Part shown: positions 35,433-44,266 of the stretch, in pieces | How positions within the stretch are numbered: the first letter of the stretch is position 1 | Layout of the letters: the number at the start of each line of letters is the position of its first letter | Assembly (NCBI RefSeq): GCF_000767465.1 | Contig: NZ_CP009292.1 | Coordinates: 62,001 to 126,000, forward strand | Length of the DNA: 64,000 bases | Direction of reading: 5' to 3' | Source: Novosphingobium pentaromativorans US6-1 | GTDB taxonomy: Bacteria; Pseudomonadota; Alphaproteobacteria; Sphingomonadales; Sphingomonadaceae | Made by a program: the position numbers and the translations under genes | The notes under the pieces: generated by a model | What the model was told of the DNA's origin: nothing | The model's input: the letters and a program-made list of their open reading frames with translations, nothing else | Database searches by the model: none

Positions 35433-36020
35433 TCAGAATTTCGGCCCCTGGCCGTCCGCGGCTTCGGCAAAGCTGAGTCCGCCGATCCTTGCATGGGGCC
35501 GTCCGCCGTTGCTCATCGCCACGGCGAAGACGAGTTCATCGGGTTTGGGAGCGTCCGAAATGGTGATGTCGACGCCGTCGAAATGGCTGCGGACCCAGGG
35601 ACTGTGCACCGAGGCTAGCGGGATATGCAGATGCGCACCGATGGTGCCGATGATCTGCCCGCTGGTGACAAAACCGCGCGCATCCAGCAATTGTCGCATG
35701 CCATGGCCGCCCGGCGCATGCCAGACGGCGGCGTGTTCGATCTCGCCGTTTACGCCGACGATGGCGCCCTTGCCGAAAGCCTGTACGTCCGCGGCCTGGA
35801 AGCCCAGTGCGTCGAGCAGCCTTTCAGCCAGCTCGAGACCGAGCGGCCGCAGCGATTCCATCCATTCGATGAGGTCCTCGACATAGCGTCCGGCATAGGG
35901 GTTGTTGACGACCGCCGCGGCCGCTCCCTTTCGAAGGGGGGCGGCAAGAACGGGACCGCCGTCGTGACGAACGTCCTCGATCATCACCACCGTCTTGCGG
36001 CATTGGAGCAGCGCGCTCAC
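35433..36020 (-). CDS. DUF1185 ('amino acid synthesis') family protein
   Basis: A 195-residue protein of the PF06684 family. The GTG start at 36020 overlaps the upstream stop (GTGA) and has GGAGG nine bases before it, so the longer frame from 36089 is rejected. Visible family features are MIEDVRHDGG, GKGAIVGVNGEIEHAAVWHAPGG and the C-terminal SNGGRPHARIGGL. The family name is historical; no reaction is established. Its placement between a VOC dioxygenase and an FAH hydrolase suggests a catabolic role. Confidence 0.85.
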   Translation of the reverse strand: MSALLQCRKTVVMIEDVRHDGGPVLAAPLRKGAAAAVVNNPYAGRYVEDLIEWMESLRPLGLELAERLLDALGFQAADVQAFGKGAIVGVNGEIEHAAVWHAPGGHGMRQLLDARGFVTSGQIIGTIGAHLHIPLASVHSPWVRSHFDGVDITISDAPKPDELVFAVAMSNGGRPHARIGGLSFAEAADGQGPKF

Positions 36021-36556
36021 TTGCGCACCTCCGCAAGCCGGGCCGCCATTTTTGCTGCCCATTGCGCTTGAGGTTCCACGCCCTCGCACTCTTTGAGCCG
36101 TTGTTCGGTTCGCGCCACGATTTCCTCATCGCTCCATGACAGGTCGAGCGGGTCACCGAAGGGCTGCGCTACGTGCCAGCCGGTGTCGGTGTAGATCTCG
36201 ATCATGTTGCCGTCCGGGTCGTTGAAATACACTGACCAGCTGTTGCCGTGATTGAGCGGACGAATGCCTCGGGCGCCGGCGGATTCGGCGCGGGCCGCAA
36301 CGGCGCGCAACTCCGAGAGCGAGGCCATTTTGAACGAAACCTGGAACAACGCACCGCCGGGTGGATCGCCCTCCTCGCGCACCACCAGAACGAACTGATG
36401 ATGGTGTTCCGGGTTGCCAGTCATGAAGATGATTCGGCGCTTGAAGTGGTTTCCGATGCCCGTGTCGGACACGACCAGGTGCAGCACGCCGCGATAAAAT
36501 TGCTCCATCTCGACTGGTCTGTCGGTGAAAATTCCGATGTGAGTGAGGTTTGACAT
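36017..36556 (-). CDS. VOC-superfamily protein, extradiol-dioxygenase-like
   Basis: A 179-residue vicinal-oxygen-chelate protein. Candidate metal ligands are H6 (NLTHIGIFT), a histidine in NPEHHHQFVL (51-53) and E120 (DPDGNMIEIYTD), the His-His-Glu set of type I extradiol dioxygenases. The length is that of single-domain members. A strong AAGGAG lies before the ATG. It heads the minus-strand operon and diverges from the TonB receptor at 36722. Glyoxalase or isomerase activity cannot be excluded. Confidence 0.82.
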   Translation of the reverse strand: MSNLTHIGIFTDRPVEMEQFYRGVLHLVVSDTGIGNHFKRRIIFMTGNPEHHHQFVLVVREEGDPPGGALFQVSFKMASLSELRAVAARAESAGARGIRPLNHGNSWSVYFNDPDGNMIEIYTDTGWHVAQPFGDPLDLSWSDEEIVARTEQRLKECEGVEPQAQWAAKMAARLAEVRK

Positions 36557-36721
36557 ATGGGCTCCTTATTGCGCGGTGATATATAAAAGAGAGGTCTATG
36601 TCTAGATCAATAGTGTAACAAAAAATCATTCGACAAAAAGAGAATCAATCGATAAACAATTCGTCGACGGCACGCCAATGGGGTTTTGCGGGGCCTTGAA
36701 TGGGACAGGAGAGGGGGCAGT

Positions 36722-38953
36722 ATGCACCTGAATAAACGAAATATTTTTCTCATTTCTGCAGCGATGGTTTTGACTTTGGAATGTTCGCCCGCGGCGATGG
36801 CCCAGGCGGGTACGGAGTCTCAGTCCACGGTCGATTCCGGTCAGATTGCGGATATCGTCGTTACGGCGCAGCGCCGAGAAGAGAATGTGCAGAAGTCGTC
36901 GCTGTCGATCGAGGTCCTCTCGAAGGAAGACCTCGCCAAGTCAGGCGTCACCAGCGCACGCGACCTAGGCCAGCTGGTTCCCGGCCTCTCCGTTGCGCAG
37001 GGCGGATCTTATGCGCAGACCTTCATCCGCGGCGTGGGCGACGCGACCACCAATGACTTCAGCTCGAGCGGCGTAGTCTATTCCGAAAATGGCGTGGTGA
37101 TTAACCGCAATATCGCACTATCGCCCAACTTCTACGACCTCGAGCGGATCGAAGTCCTGAAGGGCCCCCAGGGTACGCTCTACGGCCGCAACTCGACTGG
37201 CGGGGCGATCAATCTGATCACCCGTCGGCCAGGCTATGAAACCGGCGGCTATGTCACAGTCGAGGCGGGCAACTACAATTCGCTCAAGGTGAACGGAGCG
37301 CTGAACGTGCCGGTCAGCGATATCTTCATGCTGCGGGGTGCATTCCAGATCGCCAAGCATGACGGCTATCTCAGCGATGGTCGCAACGATCAGGATCAGC
37401 GCGCTGGTCGCCTGACCGCAATGCTCGAGCCTTCGTCAGACTTCTCGCTGCTGGTTGTTGCCGACGTGCAGCACGAAGGCGGCAAGGGGCCGGGCGGCGC
37501 GCTGTTGCCTCTTCCCGCTGGCGCATCTGCATGGACCGGGCCGTCTGATACCCTGTCCACCAGCCGCCTGCCATCTATCGCTATACTGCCCAATGCGAAC
37601 ACCGCTTTCATCAACGGCAATTACGCCAGCGTTTCGGCCGAAGCTAATCTCAACGTCGGTTTTGCCAAGGCGACGCTGGTTGCCGGGCATCGCTACGTCG
37701 ATCAGCATTCCAGTACGGCCCAGCCTGGATTCACGACCAACTATGCCGGTAAGTCAAAGCAGGACTCCGTAGAGTTTCGTCTTAGTAACCAGAGCAACGT
37801 CCTGCGATGGGTCGCCGGCCTCTATTATTTCCACGAAAATATTGACTCGGTGCTCAACCCCACGATCAGCAACGTGATCCCGTTCCTCAATGCCAGCTTC
37901 GACATCCCCTCGCTTCCCACGACCAGCCTGGGTGCCTTCGCCGATGCGACTTTCAGCGTCTCCAGTTCGTTCCGACTTTTGGGTGGCATCCGCTACACGC
38001 ATGACAAGAAATCGATCCTCGGGATGCTCAACGACTTTTCCATCGCCCATCTGCCATCGGTCGCAATTTCTGGCAGCGCAAACTATTCACGCGTGACCTG
38101 GAAGGCCGGTGCGGAATTCGACGTGGGGCCGCAGAACATGCTCTACGCAACGGTGAGCACGGGCTACAAGGCCGGCGGTTTCTCGGCCGTTGCGCCGCCA
38201 AACAACCAGTTCCGACCCGAAAGCCTGACCTCGTACGTATTCGGTTCGAAGAACCGCTTCCTCGGCAACCGGCTGCAGATCAACGCCGAGGCGTTTTACT
38301 GGAAGTACAACGACTACCAGACCAGCGTGCTTCAACCCCAGCCCAACGGCATTGTCAGCCAGCCGATCATCAACGCCGGTTCGGCTAAGATCTATGGGCT
38401 TGACCTCGACGTGACGGCGAAGATCACCAAGCTCGACACGATCCGCTTCGTCGGTGAATATCTGCATACGCAGTTTGGCGAGTTCTCTTACGTACGCTCG
38501 GCCACCGGCCTGGTGCCCGGCGTGACCACTGGCTGCACGTTTTCGGGGCCGGCCTTCACCCAGTTCGGCAATCAGGTGCAGACGCTTGATTGCTCGGGCT
38601 TCCCGCTGCAGCGTTCACCGAAGTTTTCCGGCACGGTATCCTACGATCACGTGTTTCCGTTGGCGAACGGCGGCGACGTCGACTTCCGCGCGTTCACCAC
38701 GTTCGCGGGATCGCGTTGGCTAGGAGGCGAATATGTCGGCGCCGAACTGGCGAGGCCCTTTGCGACGGTCGACGTCGACCTGACCTATACTTCGCCTGAC
38801 AACGGGTTCACGCTTTCGGCCTATGGCCGCAACGTGGGCAACAAGCCGGTCTATTCGAATGCGACGATACAGCCTTTGTCGGGCGGCTCGGCGTTGTTCA
38901 CCGCGATCAACGCGCCGGCTACATACGGCGTTCGCGCCAGCATCAAATTCTGA
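36722..38953 (+). CDS. TonB-dependent outer-membrane receptor
   Basis: A 743-residue receptor. The ATG at 36722 follows AGGAGAGGGGG; the frame upstream to 36686 is unsupported. It has a signal peptide ending AMA, a TonB-box-like ADIVVTAQRREEN, a plug with IEVLKGPQGTLYGRNSTGG and a barrel ending in phenylalanine (VRASIKF). This receptor type is common at the head of sphingomonad catabolic clusters. It diverges from the VOC operon across 165 bp and is followed by a terminator and then the S15 hydrolase. It probably imports the pathway substrate (inference). Confidence 0.93.
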   Translation: MHLNKRNIFLISAAMVLTLECSPAAMAQAGTESQSTVDSGQIADIVVTAQRREENVQKSSLSIEVLSKEDLAKSGVTSARDLGQLVPGLSVAQGGSYAQTFIRGVGDATTNDFSSSGVVYSENGVVINRNIALSPNFYDLERIEVLKGPQGTLYGRNSTGGAINLITRRPGYETGGYVTVEAGNYNSLKVNGALNVPVSDIFMLRGAFQIAKHDGYLSDGRNDQDQRAGRLTAMLEPSSDFSLLVVADVQHEGGKGPGGALLPLPAGASAWTGPSDTLSTSRLPSIAILPNANTAFINGNYASVSAEANLNVGFAKATLVAGHRYVDQHSSTAQPGFTTNYAGKSKQDSVEFRLSNQSNVLRWVAGLYYFHENIDSVLNPTISNVIPFLNASFDIPSLPTTSLGAFADATFSVSSSFRLLGGIRYTHDKKSILGMLNDFSIAHLPSVAISGSANYSRVTWKAGAEFDVGPQNMLYATVSTGYKAGGFSAVAPPNNQFRPESLTSYVFGSKNRFLGNRLQINAEAFYWKYNDYQTSVLQPQPNGIVSQPIINAGSAKIYGLDLDVTAKITKLDTIRFVGEYLHTQFGEFSYVRSATGLVPGVTTGCTFSGPAFTQFGNQVQTLDCSGFPLQRSPKFSGTVSYDHVFPLANGGDVDFRAFTTFAGSRWLGGEYVGAELARPFATVDVDLTYTSPDNGFTLSAYGRNVGNKPVYSNATIQPLSGGSALFTAINAPATYGVRASIKF

Positions 38954-38962
38954 TGCGCGGCG

Positions 38963-39001
38963 GGCGCTCCCACAAGGCCGAAATGGCCGCGCGGGAGCGC
39001 C
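38963..39001 (+). terminator. rho-independent terminator after the TonB receptor
   Basis: A perfect 9-bp stem, GGCGCTCCC with GGGAGCGCC, encloses an inner GGCC/GGCC stem and is followed by TGCTTTCTT. It starts ten bases after the receptor stop. Confidence 0.75.
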
Positions 39002-39068
39002 TGCTTTCTTGTAGGCTTGAACTGGCGCGAAGACGCGCTTCGGGCAAAGGGCTGGAAAAGACGAAACT

Positions 39069-40814
39069 ATGGTCACTCAGATTAACACGCTGATCACTCC
39101 GTACCGACAGGCCAAGCCCGCGTCGCATCCGCCCGCGCGCTATCCGGGGTTCAACCCTGCGATAAAGCGGCTCTCGACCGGCAGTGTCGTGCGTGACGGT
39201 GCGCTGCCATTGGCGTGCGATCTGGTGATGGAACAGGATGTTGCTGTCCGCCTGCGTGATGGCACGACCATCTATGTCGATATCTTCCGCCCCGCCGACG
39301 CGGCAGGGCCGCTGCCCGCGCTCGTCAGTTGGGGGCCTTATGGCAAGCAGGGCGGTGTCATCACATTTGACGACCTGCCGCACCGTGGGGGCGTCCCGGT
39401 CGAAAGCGTCTCCGGGCTGGAAATGTTCGAAGGACCGGATCCCGCGTTCTGGTGTGCCAATGGCTATGCCGTGGTGAATGCCGATGCGCGCGGCGCGTTC
39501 AGCAGCGAGGGGGATATTCGCGCCTGGGGTCGGCAGGAAGGGCGCGATGGGCATGATCTGGTTGAATGGATCGCTGCCCAGCCATGGAGCAATGGCAAGG
39601 TCGGCCTGACCGGCACATCCTGGCTGGCGATCGTGCAGTGGTTCATCGCGGCGGAACGGCCGCCGCATCTGGCCGCGATCGCGCCGTGCGAAGGCTGGAC
39701 CGACCTTTATCGCTGCGATGTGGTTCGCGGCGGCGTGCCTGATGCCGGATTTGCGGATCACATGTTTTCGATGTTCGCCGGTGGCGGGCGCGTCGAGGAC
39801 GTACCGGCGATGGCTCGGGCCAATCCGCTGATGGGCACCTGCTGGGAAGATAAGATTCCAGCGCTTGGCAATATCGAAGTACCGGCCTTCGTGCTGGCGA
39901 GTTGGACCAACCTTATACACGCGATGGGCACGCTGAACGGCTGGCGGGGCATTGCCTCGCCCGATAAGTGGCTACGCATTCACAACACCCATGAATGGAC
40001 GGAATATTACACCAGCGCGCCCGATCTCCTGCGGTTTTTCGACCATTACCTCAAAGGCGAGGACAATGGCTGGGAAGCCACGCCGCGTGTCCGTATGGCG
40101 ATTCTCGATCCCGGAGGTGCCGATATTGTCGACCGGCCCGAGAAGGATTTTCCTTTGGCGCGCACAGACTACAGGCCGCTCTATCTCGATGCCGCATCCG
40201 CCACTCTAGGTGACATACCTGCCTCGGCGTCGGCCACCGTGCGCTATGACCCATGCGACGAGGCTAGCCGGGCGATCTTCGAGCACCGCTTCGACCGCGA
40301 CACGGAAATCGCGGGCTATATCAAGCTGCACCTGTGGGTCGAGGCGGTCGATGCCGACGATCTGGATATCTATTGCGAAGTCCGCAAATTGGGCGCTGGC
40401 GGAAAGCATCTTGCCTCGCGCACATTCCTGCCGCCGGGTGTTGATCGGCAGGATTTGCCTGAAAACCCGGAAGAACTTCCCGGCATGATCGTGTTTGCCG
40501 GTGCCAAGGGCATCCAGCGTGTATCGCTGCGCGCCACCGATCCGGCACGGTCGGGGCCAGCCGAGCCGTTCCATATGTTTGATCGGGTCGAAAAGCTCGC
40601 GCCAGGTGAAGTCGTGCCGGTGGATATCCAGATCTGGCCGCTGGGGATGCGCTGGCGCGCGGGTGAGCGCCTGCAACTGGTGATCGGCGGCAAGAAGCTG
40701 TCGGGCGTGGAATTTCCGGGGCTTGCGCCGGCGGATACGATCAACCTCGGAACCCATGTGATTCATACCGGGGGATCACACGACTCCCATCTGCTCTTGC
40801 CGGTAACAAATTGA
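39069..40814 (+). CDS. CocE/NonD-type (peptidase S15) hydrolase
   Basis: A 581-residue alpha/beta hydrolase with the C-terminal jelly-roll domain of the X-Pro dipeptidyl-peptidase/cocaine-esterase family. The nucleophile motif is GLTGTSWLA, and a plausible catalytic histidine is in HNTHEW. Early motifs RLRDGTTIYVDIFRP and NADARGAFSSEG are typical. There is no signal peptide, so it is cytoplasmic. It lies between the receptor and oxidative enzymes, so it probably cleaves an ester or amide in the imported substrate. Confidence 0.88.
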   Translation: MVTQINTLITPYRQAKPASHPPARYPGFNPAIKRLSTGSVVRDGALPLACDLVMEQDVAVRLRDGTTIYVDIFRPADAAGPLPALVSWGPYGKQGGVITFDDLPHRGGVPVESVSGLEMFEGPDPAFWCANGYAVVNADARGAFSSEGDIRAWGRQEGRDGHDLVEWIAAQPWSNGKVGLTGTSWLAIVQWFIAAERPPHLAAIAPCEGWTDLYRCDVVRGGVPDAGFADHMFSMFAGGGRVEDVPAMARANPLMGTCWEDKIPALGNIEVPAFVLASWTNLIHAMGTLNGWRGIASPDKWLRIHNTHEWTEYYTSAPDLLRFFDHYLKGEDNGWEATPRVRMAILDPGGADIVDRPEKDFPLARTDYRPLYLDAASATLGDIPASASATVRYDPCDEASRAIFEHRFDRDTEIAGYIKLHLWVEAVDADDLDIYCEVRKLGAGGKHLASRTFLPPGVDRQDLPENPEELPGMIVFAGAKGIQRVSLRATDPARSGPAEPFHMFDRVEKLAPGEVVPVDIQIWPLGMRWRAGERLQLVIGGKKLSGVEFPGLAPADTINLGTHVIHTGGSHDSHLLLPVTN

Positions 40815-40840
40815 AAAAGAAAAGTTCGGAGAGTGTTTCG

Positions 40841-41683
40841 ATGAAGATTGCAGTCATTGGCGCGACAGGGACGGTTGGCGCGGAAGTGACCCGGTTCCTG
40901 CTCGAAAAAGGGCATGAGATCACGGCCGTTGCGCGCAATCCGGGCAGCGTGCCCAGCCATCCGCGCCTGACGGCGCGCGCCACCGACATTTTCGATTTCC
41001 CGCAGCTGGAAGCGGCGCTGGCAGGGCATGAGGCGCTGGTTGTCGCCTATGCGCCAAAGGACAATGCCTATATCGGCTACAAGCTGTTGGTCGAGGCGGC
41101 GTGGCGGATCAAGCGCGCGTTCAAGGCGACGATACCGGACGCCTATTTCCTCAATGTCGGCGGCGCATCGAGCTTGTGGACGCCAAATGGTTTCCAGATG
41201 TTCGAAGAGCCGGAATGGCAGAACTGGTTTTTCAATTCAGGACCGCCGGAACACTGGCGTCGGTTGCATGAACTCAGTGGTTTCGAAGCGTTTCTCGAAA
41301 TGGCCGAACAGCGCGAGCGCATCCTGGCCGATCCGACGCAGGATCCTTACGCGAACTTCACCGGACCGGTTATCGAGGAATGGTACAGCCGCATCGGCGA
41401 GATCTTCGGCAAAGGCGAAGGCGGCCGGGCGCAATATGAATTTTTCGAATGCGATCGCAGCTTCCGCTGGAGCTTCGTGTCGCCGCCCTGGCTTCTGGGC
41501 CAGTCCGAGGTGACGGGACGGTATCGCACCACGATTGACAAGCTGCCTATCGAGAACGGCCGTCCGGCAGGCATATCGGTGACCGATCTGGCGTTGGCGA
41601 TTGCCGATACGGTCGATGCGCAGGGTCGGGTTCACCAGCATTGGAGTGCTGCGCGGATTCCGCCTGAGGGCACAGAAATCTGA
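40841..41683 (+). CDS. NAD(P)-binding NmrA/SDR-like protein
   Basis: A 280-residue atypical short-chain dehydrogenase-like protein. The Rossmann loop is GATGTVG near the N-terminus. The ATG at 40841 follows GGAGAG, whereas the frame from 40811 would need a TTG. A canonical catalytic YxxxK is not evident, so it may be a regulator-like or reductase-like NmrA member. A long insert (TPNGFQMFEEPEWQNWFF) is unusual. It stops one base before the next gene. Confidence 0.75.
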   Translation: MKIAVIGATGTVGAEVTRFLLEKGHEITAVARNPGSVPSHPRLTARATDIFDFPQLEAALAGHEALVVAYAPKDNAYIGYKLLVEAAWRIKRAFKATIPDAYFLNVGGASSLWTPNGFQMFEEPEWQNWFFNSGPPEHWRRLHELSGFEAFLEMAEQRERILADPTQDPYANFTGPVIEEWYSRIGEIFGKGEGGRAQYEFFECDRSFRWSFVSPPWLLGQSEVTGRYRTTIDKLPIENGRPAGISVTDLALAIADTVDAQGRVHQHWSAARIPPEGTEI

Positions 41684-41684
41684 C

Positions 41685-43124
41685 ATGCCCGATATCAATG
41701 AACTGCGTGACGTGGTGCGTGGCCGGGTTCTGACCGACCCCGATGACATGGCGCCGTTCCTGACCGACTGGCGCAGGATTTGGACAGGGAGGGCATTGGC
41801 GGTGGTCCAGCCCGACGATGCCGAAGTAGTGGCGGCTGTCGTGCGTTGGTGTGGCGATCACGGCGTGGCGATAGTGCCGCAGGGTGGCAACACCGGCCTG
41901 TCGGGTGGTGCTACCCCGCTCGCTGTCGGCGCGTGCATCGTTCTGTCGCTGGCGCGGATGAAGGCCATTCGCACCGTCGATGCCGTCAACAATACGATCA
42001 CCGTGGAGGCGGGTTGCATCCTGGCGGATGTGCAAGCCGCTGCGCAAGACGTGAACCGGCTGTTCCCATTGTCGCTCGCGGCCGAAGGGTCTTGCACAAT
42101 CGGCGGCAATCTCGCCACCAACGCGGGTGGAACCGGGGTTTTACGCTATGGGAACATGCGGGACCTGTGTCTTGGGCTGGAAGTCGTCACCGCGGATGGG
42201 GCGGTCTGGGATGGCCTGCGCGCGCTGCGCAAGGATAACACCGGCTATGACCTGCGCGATTTGTTCATTGGTTCGGAAGGCACGCTGGGCGTTATCACCG
42301 CTGCTGTACTGAAGCTGTTTCCGCCCAGTGTTGGGCGCTGCGTGGCGGTCGCTGCGCTTGAATGTCCGGCGAATGCGCTCGATCTGCTCCATCTGGCACA
42401 GACGCATTTGAGTGGTGGCCTCACCGGCTTTGAGCTGTTCTCGGACTTCTGTCTTGAGCTTGTGCTGCATCATCGCGAAGGAGCGCGGCGCCCGGTCGAA
42501 GAATCGGCACCTTGGTATGTGCTGATCGAAGCAAGCTCAGCGACCGATGCCGATCTGGCGAATGAAGCGATGCAAAGCCTGTTGGAAGCCGGATTTGAGC
42601 AGGGCCTTGTCATCGACGCAGCGCTCTCCTCCAGCGAGGCACAGGCCGAAGCGTTGTGGGCCCTGCGCGAAGATATCTCGGAAGCTCAAGGCGAAGCGGG
42701 TAAGACTATCAAGCACGATGTGGCACTCCCGCTATCGCAACTGGCTGACTTCATAATCGAGTCCGAGGCGGCGCTGGACGCACGCTTCCCCGAAGTGCGG
42801 ACCGGTGTGTTCGGACACGTCGGTGATGGCAATCTGCACTTCAACGTGCTCCCCCGAGATGGCACGCCCGACACGATAGTCGAAAGCCTGACCGGCCCGG
42901 TCAACAAGCTGGTTCACGATATTGTCGTGGCGCGTGGCGGGTCCATTTCGGCCGAGCATGGCCTGGGCGTTTTGCGCCGCGATGAATCCGCCCGTTACAA
43001 ATCGGAAGTGGAGATGGCGATGATGCGCTGCATAAAGCACGCGCTTGATCCGCGCGGCATCATGAATCCGGACAAGCTGTTGGCTCACGATGTGGGGTCG
43101 CTCGTCGGTCAAGGCGGCAAGTGA
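41685..43124 (+). CDS. FAD-linked oxidase, GlcD/D-2-hydroxyacid dehydrogenase type
   Basis: A 479-residue flavoprotein. The FAD-binding domain shows IVPQGGNTGLSGGATP and GTLGVITAAVLKLFPP, with NLATNAGGTGVLRYGNMRDL between. The C-terminal domain includes GHVGDGNLHFNVL and the closing ISAEHGLGVLRRDE and DPRGIMNPDKLL of D-lactate/glycolate/2-hydroxyglutarate dehydrogenases. It would oxidise a hydroxy acid intermediate. It starts directly after the NmrA-like gene, so they are probably co-transcribed. Confidence 0.9.
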   Translation: MPDINELRDVVRGRVLTDPDDMAPFLTDWRRIWTGRALAVVQPDDAEVVAAVVRWCGDHGVAIVPQGGNTGLSGGATPLAVGACIVLSLARMKAIRTVDAVNNTITVEAGCILADVQAAAQDVNRLFPLSLAAEGSCTIGGNLATNAGGTGVLRYGNMRDLCLGLEVVTADGAVWDGLRALRKDNTGYDLRDLFIGSEGTLGVITAAVLKLFPPSVGRCVAVAALECPANALDLLHLAQTHLSGGLTGFELFSDFCLELVLHHREGARRPVEESAPWYVLIEASSATDADLANEAMQSLLEAGFEQGLVIDAALSSSEAQAEALWALREDISEAQGEAGKTIKHDVALPLSQLADFIIESEAALDARFPEVRTGVFGHVGDGNLHFNVLPRDGTPDTIVESLTGPVNKLVHDIVVARGGSISAEHGLGVLRRDESARYKSEVEMAMMRCIKHALDPRGIMNPDKLLAHDVGSLVGQGGK

Positions 43125-43142
43125 TCACAAAGGAGTTAGACA

Positions 43143-44186
43143 ATGTTTCCATTGTCTGAGGGACATTTTGCTGCGCGAAATCGCTGGTATATCGCCGCAT
43201 GGTCGGACGAAATTACGCGCACGCCGATCGAACGCTGGATTCTGGATGAACCTGTTGCGCTCTATCGACAGGAAAATGGCGTCCCCGTGGGTTTGGACGG
43301 GCGATGCCCCCATCACCTTTATCCACTCGGCAAGAGCGGCACAAAAAATGACAATATAGTTTGCGATTACCATGGGCTCGAATTCCAGCCGGATGGAACG
43401 TGTATTGGTGCCCCATTCTTGGAAGGAGTGCCCGGTGCTTGCAACGTCAAATCCTATCAGCTTCGTGAGAAGTGGAATTGGATCTGGATATGGCCCGGGG
43501 ACCCCGAACTGGCGGATGAAAGCCTGATCCCCGATCATTTTGAAATTGGCGTCACGAACCCAGCCTACCATGCGGTCCGCGGCCTTAGACTGGATATCGC
43601 GGCGCGCTATCAACTGCTCAACGACAATCTTCTCGACCTGCAGCACCTTGAGGTGTTGCACGCCGGCATTCTGGGCAATGACGGAATAGGGCAAGCCGAC
43701 GAAGAACGTGGTTCCGGTGAAGACTGGATTCTCAGCGCGCGCAAAATGCGTGACATTGAACTTCCCAAGGCTTTTCAGCCGTTTTTCGGGCAGCGTCGAG
43801 TTGACCGGACGCTGACTATGAACTGGCACATTCCCGGGTTGCATGTCGGTCCTGATATTTTTACCGTTCCGGAAGGCGAACCCGACGCGGGACGCGAAAT
43901 CATGCAAGTGATCGCATACCATGCCTTGACGCCGGCGCGCAGGAATAGCTGCCACTACTTTGTCACGTTCGCTCGTTCTTTCGCACATGGCGACGAAGCG
44001 GTTGACCAGGCGATGCTGAAGAGCTTTCGCGGTGTCCTCGATCAAGACGTATTCGCGGCAGAAGAAATCGAAAAACAGCTGCAGAACGCATCAACGCCAC
44101 AAAAGGAAATCCTGTTCAAATCCGATGCTACTTTAGTGATTGGCCGGCGCTTGCTGGAACAGATTATCGCAGCTGAAACCACCTAG
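43143..44186 (+). CDS. Rieske non-haem iron oxygenase (VanA/phthalate-oxygenase type)
   Basis: A 347-residue oxygenase component. The Rieske [2Fe-2S] ligands are C55 and H57 (CPHH) and C74 and H77 (CDYH). The mononuclear iron site is D165-x2-H168-x4-H173 (NDNLLDLQHLEVLH). The length and layout fit the alpha-only class of O-demethylases and ring hydroxylases. AAAGGAG precedes the ATG. No ferredoxin reductase gene is in the window, so it must borrow one. It probably starts oxidative attack on the substrate. Confidence 0.92.
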   Translation: MFPLSEGHFAARNRWYIAAWSDEITRTPIERWILDEPVALYRQENGVPVGLDGRCPHHLYPLGKSGTKNDNIVCDYHGLEFQPDGTCIGAPFLEGVPGACNVKSYQLREKWNWIWIWPGDPELADESLIPDHFEIGVTNPAYHAVRGLRLDIAARYQLLNDNLLDLQHLEVLHAGILGNDGIGQADEERGSGEDWILSARKMRDIELPKAFQPFFGQRRVDRTLTMNWHIPGLHVGPDIFTVPEGEPDAGREIMQVIAYHALTPARRNSCHYFVTFARSFAHGDEAVDQAMLKSFRGVLDQDVFAAEEIEKQLQNASTPQKEILFKSDATLVIGRRLLEQIIAAETT

Positions 44187-44266
44187 GCGAAGTTGCCCGA
44201 TGATCGAATGGTGAACAGTCAGGGTGCTGACGATGTTGGGCGCTTCAAAAAAAAAGGGCTAACTTA

